Assembly (NCBI GenBank): GCA_026686845.1
Contig: JAIVEN010000014.1
Coordinates: 13,750,001-13,814,000, forward strand
Length of the DNA: 64,000 nt
Direction: 5' to 3'
DNA from: Adenanthera pavonina
Lineage: Eukaryota > Streptophyta > Magnoliopsida > Fabales > Fabaceae
The notes under the pieces were generated by a model. It did no database searches. It worked only from the letters and a program-made list of their open reading frames with translations, and was not told the origin of the DNA. Below are positions 58,022 through 64,000 of this stretch, one piece after another; within the stretch, counting starts at the first letter, position 1; the number at the start of each line of letters is the position of its first letter. The translations under genes and the position numbers were made by a program.

Positions 58022-60373
58022 CTATGCTGGGGTTCGAGATATAGGTCTTGGGAGGTGGTTTCTGGACCTAGGAAGCTTGATTAATTGTTGATAAGTGATT
58101 TTTGCTCCTCCCTTTCCATTTTCTCATCGGGTTTTAGATGGATTTTTGGATATATACATAGGGGTTCTGATTTGGCTAAATCCTATCAATTAAAATGGCT
58201 GTAATAGGATTAGTGAGATGTTATTTAGTGTTAATAATACTTGGGAATGAGTTTTAGGGGGAGAATACATGATTTATGCCTAACCCTAGGTTGTTTTAGG
58301 TTGAAAAAGTTGGGAATCCGAGAGATATGAGGATGATTATGATATGGATGGTTAACTAGGACTTATTAGTGTGTAATTATGTTGTTGGAACCTTAGGTTA
58401 AACATAATTGGTTGAATTGTTGATTTTGGATAATTATGTTATATGTTAATTAAAGATAATATGGTATTATAGTGGTTGTTTGGTTGATCAGAGGAGTGCA
58501 AGTCACAGTTGGCAATCTGAGAAGCTTGTGGGATCTCTGTGTGTGTGGTATTGACAACTTAAAGTAACCAGGTATTTGTGATATATGTGTATTATATTGA
58601 AATATATATAGATATATATATGCATGATCTTTTCACATCACGATAATGTTGTGTGTATGTGTTTCATTTTCATATCATGATATGTACATGGTTAGTAAAG
58701 GTATATAGGCCTTTCTTCTTGATGTTCATATGTGATGTATGAGGATATGGTATATATTTGTATAGGTATGTTTATATGCATCCCCATATAATAGTATATC
58801 GATACAATGATGATAATGATTATGAGGATGTTGATTGCATATGGCATTAGCATGCTAGCATGACATTAATGATGATTTCATGGTTATGTAAATGCGTGGT
58901 ACGACATTGAGCATAGGGAGATATGGTGGATGGGGTGATGATAATGAGATGAGATATGACATGATATGATGATATGATTTGATAATATGGAGAAGGATCT
59001 CTGCTACTAAATACTCTCCCATGGCCTGGAGAGTCAGTGGTAGTAAACTGTACATTTCCTAAATAGCCACCAATTCAAGGTGATTCAGGGGAAGGAGAGC
59101 CACGGTCCAAGTATTAGTGTGACATTTGGCCGGGTGCACTAGTGTGAGATTAGCTTGGTGATATCCTGGAATTAGTTTTCATCAGCTGTTGGAAGGGAAT
59201 CACTTATTTGAAATGTCTTGTGACGCATGGTCCTAACCATGTACAAGAGAGATCAGGCATTTCATGACATTTGGCATTGCACTATATCATTGCATATATG
59301 TGTGATGTTGATGATATTATTATATATGTGTGTTTATTCCGATTACTGAGACATTGTCTCATACCCCCTTCGTTGACAAATATTTCTGGTGAAGACTCTG
59401 ATATTAGGCCAGAGAAGACCAATGAGTCATAGGCCTCTCCGTCTTCAGGAATTTCAAGTGTAATTGGTAGTTGTTATTTAGTTTATGTAATATTGTGCCA
59501 AGTAGGTTGTTATTGTGTGTATCGCCTGTTCTAAGCATTCTTGGGGACTATTGTTGGTATATGGTATGATGATGTTGAGTGATGATAAAGGGTATAATTG
59601 TAGCTATATGCCAAGTTTGTGGTTGATGTGTCTGTGATGTTGAAGATGGATGATATGTGATAAGTATGGAAATATACTAAGTATAATTTATATATGTGTG
59701 ATGATAATGTAGACCCTAGTATGGGTCATGGTTGTTGGACCACGTATCAGTGAAATAAATTGGCCGTATGTGACAGCTCAAAGGTAGTTTTGAGCTGTGT
59801 ATGTATGTTTTGGGCATGTAGCCCACTGTATGGTTTTGGGTTTCAAAGGGGTTAATTATCGGAATAGTGGTTTCTTTGAGATAAAATCTCTTTGTACAAG
59901 TTGGTTGAGCCAAATAGAACTTGTGTGAATGATCATTGAGTGTTAAATTGCCTTTAGTGGAAAATGAAGGTTTTAAATTGTGAGTTTTGGTAAAAAAGTG
60001 ACCAAATGGTGTTGGGTATCCAGAATCTCTATATGGAGTTGGATTAGAGTAAAATTGGTGTTTAGGTTAGATTGGGATGAGAGTGACTTGTAGGAATTGG
60101 AATAAAGTCAATTGGATGTTAGAGTACAAAGTTATGCCCATCTAAAGTTTGCTAAAAAATTAACAAATTGCTGATTTGGGCGCCGCAGTGACAGAAGCTA
60201 GGCCACGGCGCCAGTTGCCTCTATTTGAAAAAAATTTGGAACCCGAGAGCTCCCGCGCTGTAGTGGCATTGTAGAAGCCGTAGCGCCATACTCCAATATT
60301 CTTGTTCTGGTTTAGTTTGGCAAATTTTTTGAGATTATTATTGAAGCATGAGATATGTTGGAGTAGAGTGTTA
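58022..60373. repeat. probable LTR-like or retroelement sequence, not resolved
   Basis: Long non-coding sequence. Its right end read on the minus strand starts TGTAACACTCTACTC at 60373, right where LINE homology begins, and has a GC-rich GCGCC block (60178-60212) in AT-rich surroundings. This resembles an LTR edge. The left edge and target duplication were not found. Confidence 0.35.
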
Positions 60374-62440
60374 CATCTTTTAGTATTCTGAGGACCATGG
60401 CATACAAGGATAGTCTAATCACTTCTTACCCAAGACAAAGCCAATTCTGCAACAAAGGCAAAATGAGAACATCCAACCATTCAACGAAGAACCTCAACTA
60501 CACTCAAAGAGTCAAATTCCACCACAATTCTTTGGAGCCCTAGATCCTAGCAAACTTTTAATCCCTCAACTACACCCCATATTTCATCTTCATCAATTGA
60601 GCATCTTCCAAGGTAATGAGTAAATTCTTCTATCCAACCCCCTTCATGGTATCCTTATGATACCAGCATAGGTAGCTTTATCATCATTAGGTGCCACTGA
60701 GCCATCACAGTTTAACTTGTAGCAACCTTTAATAGGAGGTTGCTAAGAAGAGTTTTCTATCAGTGCAGGAGTATTCAAATCAAAATCGAAGTTCTGTCAT
60801 TTCTAATAGTAATTAACATACTGTACACACATGCAATTTGTAGGCAAAGTAGGTCTAACAAAATCATGATGGAAAATATTGTTATTCCTCAAACCCCACA
60901 ACTTCCAAACCATGAAGCCCCATAAGATTCCAATTACCATCCCTACCAGACCCACAATCAGTCAAGAGATTCAACAGTACTCACTTCCCTAGGAAGCAGT
61001 TAAAGAAGCACACTTCAAAAGTGTTGTTGACCAATTCATCCCAGACTTTCCTTGCATGTTGGCAATCCCTGGTAACATGTAGGGTGCTTTCTTCCTCTAT
61101 TGGACAGTTATCATAATACAAGCTACAATTAGCTCATTTGCTCTTCCACTTGTTTGTAAGTAACTTATCATGAGCAAGTAGCTAAAGAAAAGACTTAATG
61201 CTTTCAGCCCCTTGCAGCCACCATTTTTTTTTCCAAATACTATCATTTATTGAGATGTTTAATTCAGTAATAAGATGATAATAACTTTTAATTGAGAACT
61301 CTCCCGAGGAATTCCCTTTGCATGATAGTACATCATGTCCTAAACTAGGACTTGCCGGAATCATTGCAGTAAATGCAAGATGATGTCTTGAGGAAGGAAT
61401 TCTGAAATGCTATCCAAATCCCATTGACTATTTGAATCAACCCATTGGTTCACCATAGATTCAACAATGTTCGCATGAATATCTTTGGTTGCTATGTCTC
61501 GTAATATGATATCATTATTAATCCAAACATCATTAAAAAGGGAAATAGACTCTCCATTCCTAATCCTCCAAATAGAACCTCTTTGAATGAGTCATATTGT
61601 TGTGCAATGAAGGACTATAAATTCGAATCACCTCTCTTAATGACAAAGCTACCATCTCTTAACCTTGGTATCATATATTTTCTTCTCATGACTTCCACAC
61701 AAAGTCCTCCATCTCATTAAGAAGTTTCCACTTAAGTTTAGCTATACAAGCTTGATTCAAGTCCTCAAACTTCCTTAAACCAATACCTCCTTGGTTTTTT
61801 GGCAAGCAAAGAGTCTCCCATTTAATAAGATGCATCTTCCTTTTAGTAGGGGAATCATCCCAGATAAAGGCTCTTTGAAGTTGTTCCAGTTCTTCAAAAA
61901 TAGAAGCAGGGAGCTTGGTTACGAACATAGAATACATGTGTAACTCTCCCTGAACAAGATATACTGGCTGCCTTCCAGTTTGAGAGTTTCCTTTACGTCT
62001 TCTCTATGATATATTGAAAAGTTTGAGAGTTTTTTCTCCCTCCATGCGTTGAAACTCTAGATAAGTTCCTAAATTTGAGGATACCTTTAAACCAATACTA
62101 TGAGCAAGGTGACTCTAGGATTAGGTGTTAACATTCTTAGAGAAAAATTTTGAGAATTTAGATGTATTGATTTTCTGCCTAGAAGAAGCACAAAGTTTTT
62201 CAGCACAATTCATCATACATCTCATATTATGCATGTGGCCTCACCAAAAAGAAGCAAATCATCATCAAACATTAGGTGGAAAATATGATGGCATTCTCTT
62301 GTGAAGAAAAAGAGAATCCATTCACTATTTTCAATAGTATCAGAGATAACATAGGAGAGTCTATCCATACACAAGACAAATAAGTATGGGGATATCAGAT
62401 CTCCTTGCCGAAGTCCTTTGGAAGGGTGAAAGTCAGAGGT
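60374..62440 (-). pseudogene. L1-type LINE ORF2 remnant (reverse transcriptase, zf-RVT, RNase H)
   Basis: Minus-strand coding debris of a non-LTR retrotransposon. The RT region has HPSKGLRQGDLISPYLFVLC and FDDDLLLF at the catalytic site (62.44-62.25 kb). The downstream part has LQRAFIWDD and HLIKWETLCLPKNQGGIGLR (61937-61686). The zinc-binding zf-RVT region follows (SGEFSIKSYYHL, HVTRDCQHARKVWDELVNN, 61.3-61.0 kb), and then a decayed RNase H start near 60.7 kb. Many stops are present. The 5' part of the ORF is cut off at 62440 by the sequence starting TGTAATATCC. Confidence 0.8.
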
Positions 62441-64000
62441 TGTAATATCCTAAACTCAATAACCCTAAACAACATAACAAAGCACATAAAACAGAAAGAG
62501 GAGATAGGATAGAAGGGTAGTGCCATGACGAAAGGGTATGGGGCTATAATGTTAGAGCGTTCTGGACCAAATGGAAGAAAATGACATAATGGCATAGTGC
62601 CATGGCGCCAATGATAGTAAATGCATAAGATATTTTTTTTGTGCAATAGGCAAACTTCTGATGCATACATTCATTGAATCAAGTGTTTTGATAATTTCAA
62701 ACCAATCTTCCAGAGCTTGGAGAGAAGATATCAAAGGTACACAAAAGATCTCAAGTGAAGAAATTCAAGAAAAACCAGTACAAGAATAGATATAGAATCT
62801 CTAACAGTGTTTAAATTGAGTAAAAGACTTTGAATTGGTAAAAAGATATTTTAAAACTATGATTCTATGTTAATTCATGGAATATTTGAAAAACACCCAT
62901 TAACAGACAAAGTTTGAAAGGTTAATTAATACTGATCTGTTGTTTTAAAAATTCGAACTTGGGTTTTGGAAATTCGAAATTCGAATTGAAAATGAACAAG
63001 TTTGAAAAGAGTCTTCTCTGACAGACAAACTTTGACTGCAAAATTTTAAACTTTGAAACAAGTTTGATAAGAGCTTTTTCTGATAGACAAACTTCAGCTT
63101 TTGAAAATTTGAATTTCTGACAAAACACAATTCATGAAAAATGAAAAATTTCGTCTGAGGATATGTCAAAATTTATCTAAAAACATAGTTTAAAAAGAGT
63201 TCTAAGATAGGCCACTAATAGATGAACTTTGATATTGAAAATTCAAATTTTGGAAACAAAGCTTGCAAGTCTGTCAGAAATCTGTTGTCATACGAATATT
63301 GGTATTTAGAAATCTAAATTTTGAACTAAGTCTGATAAGAGTTCTCTCTGACAGACAAACTTTAAATCTTGAAAATTTGAATTTTGAAAAGATGAACTAT
63401 TGTACCTCATTGAGTTGCCCACTGACAGACCAATTTTAGGCACCAAAATTCGAAGTTCGAAGGCACTGTAGCAATTTGGGACTACTATTCACACTTTTAA
63501 GAAGAACTTTTTAACTTGAAAATTCATATGTTCCAACACAGAAAAATTTCTCAATGATAAAAATTTGAACTTTGCTTTACAATAGATGAACTTTGAAATT
63601 TAACGTTGAAGTCTTTAGCTTTTGATCTCTGCAAAATTCGTCTATTAACCAACCAAAATTCAAACTTTAAATGTCAGAAGCATTAAATGCGGTTGGTGAA
63701 CGGATAGTTTTTCACAGTAACCGTTGGGTAACTTCTCCAACGGATAGATTTTGTCTCTAACGTATAGTTAAGACCTAAATCTATAAATATAACATCATTT
63801 GAAGTTGTGGGTAATGATTTTAATATTGTATATACTGAAACTTTGTCAAATTCTCAACTCAAAGTCTTTTACTCTCATACTTCAGTCTTCTGCACTTAAA
63901 CTTTCATATACACTCTAAATTAGAGAGTTCATTCTTTGTAATCAATCTTATCTTCATCTGGAAGAAAGAATTTCTTGTGACGGAATATCACAAGGGATTT
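62441..64000 (+). mobile_element. LTR-like element start, truncated by the window edge
   Basis: The LINE ends abruptly at 62440 and sequence starting TGTAATATCC follows, a common start of plant gypsy LTRs. A TATA-like TATAAATATAA at 63782 followed by a leader-like region is compatible with an LTR promoter. The element's other end lies outside the window, so the call rests on one boundary. Confidence 0.45.
62895..63620. repeat. degenerate tandem repeat array, unit roughly 70-90 bp
   Basis: Repeated blocks of the form TCTCTGACAGACAAACTTTGA followed by TTGAAAATTTGAATTTT-like sequence and AAGTTTGATAAGAG-like sequence, at about 63018, 63083, 63220 and 63350, with weaker copies around them. Copies differ by substitutions and indels. 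Confidence 0.7.

Noticed and set aside
1..64000. CRISPR arrays, operons, bacterial-type signals
   Set aside because: None seen. Spliced genes and plant transposons show this is eukaryotic nuclear DNA.

Overview
This is a plant nuclear window. It has spliced genes with short U2-type introns, a nuclear psaL gene for a photosystem I subunit, plant-only gene families (ERF, RIC, MEI1/TopBP1-like) and dense plant transposons (Mutator-like, Ty3/gypsy, Ty1/copia, Cassandra-type TRIM, LINE, Stowaway-like MITEs). The mix, including a 'putative plant transposon protein' gene beside AATCGATTA-like repeat arrays, suggests a eudicot and probably a legume. The legume assignment is inference.

Layout. 1-4814 (minus): the N-terminal eight exons of a MEI1/TopBP1-like BRCT protein, running off the left edge, with one apparent AT-AC (U12) intron and one GC-AG intron. 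7860-19640: a Mutator-like element of 11.8 kb, bounded by inverted repeats and a perfect 9-bp target duplication. It holds a decayed MuDR-type transposase, a second decayed gene (plant transposon protein domain), and inside that second gene two later insertions, a solo LTR and a Cassandra-type TRIM. Arrays of AATCGATTA-like near-palindromes flank this gene. 20.4-22.5 kb: two decayed gene copies, an arabinose-5-phosphate isomerase and a DUF295/F-box-type gene. 24.3-25.1 kb: a second copy of the 7.0-7.5 kb sequence. 27.4-29.3 kb: a decayed copia pol.

31.7-33.4 kb: two intact convergent genes, psaL (plus) and a RIC4-like CRIB gene (minus). 34.0-35.1 kb: a broken copy of the 5' end of the MEI1-like gene. 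36.06 kb: a WIP zinc-finger fragment. 37.2-43.5 kb (plus): a complete 10-exon SNM1/DCLRE1-type DNA repair nuclease with UBZ, SAM and MBL/beta-CASP regions. 44.0-49.5 kb: a full-length but stop-ridden small gypsy element (Reina-like) about 0.5 kb downstream of it. 49.85-50.56 kb (minus): an intronless ERF/DREB transcription factor.

50.6-64 kb is repeat territory: a Stowaway-like MITE, a rearranged copia with oppositely oriented parts, a second solo LTR of the same family as the one at 11.8 kb, a decayed LINE, and the start of an LTR-like element that leaves the window. The intact protein genes are unrelated in function and there is no operon-like organisation. Two of them (MEI1-like and SNM1-like) both belong to DNA repair/recombination families, which may be coincidence. 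Exon boundaries were set by reading frame, splice consensus and family resemblance, without transcript data.
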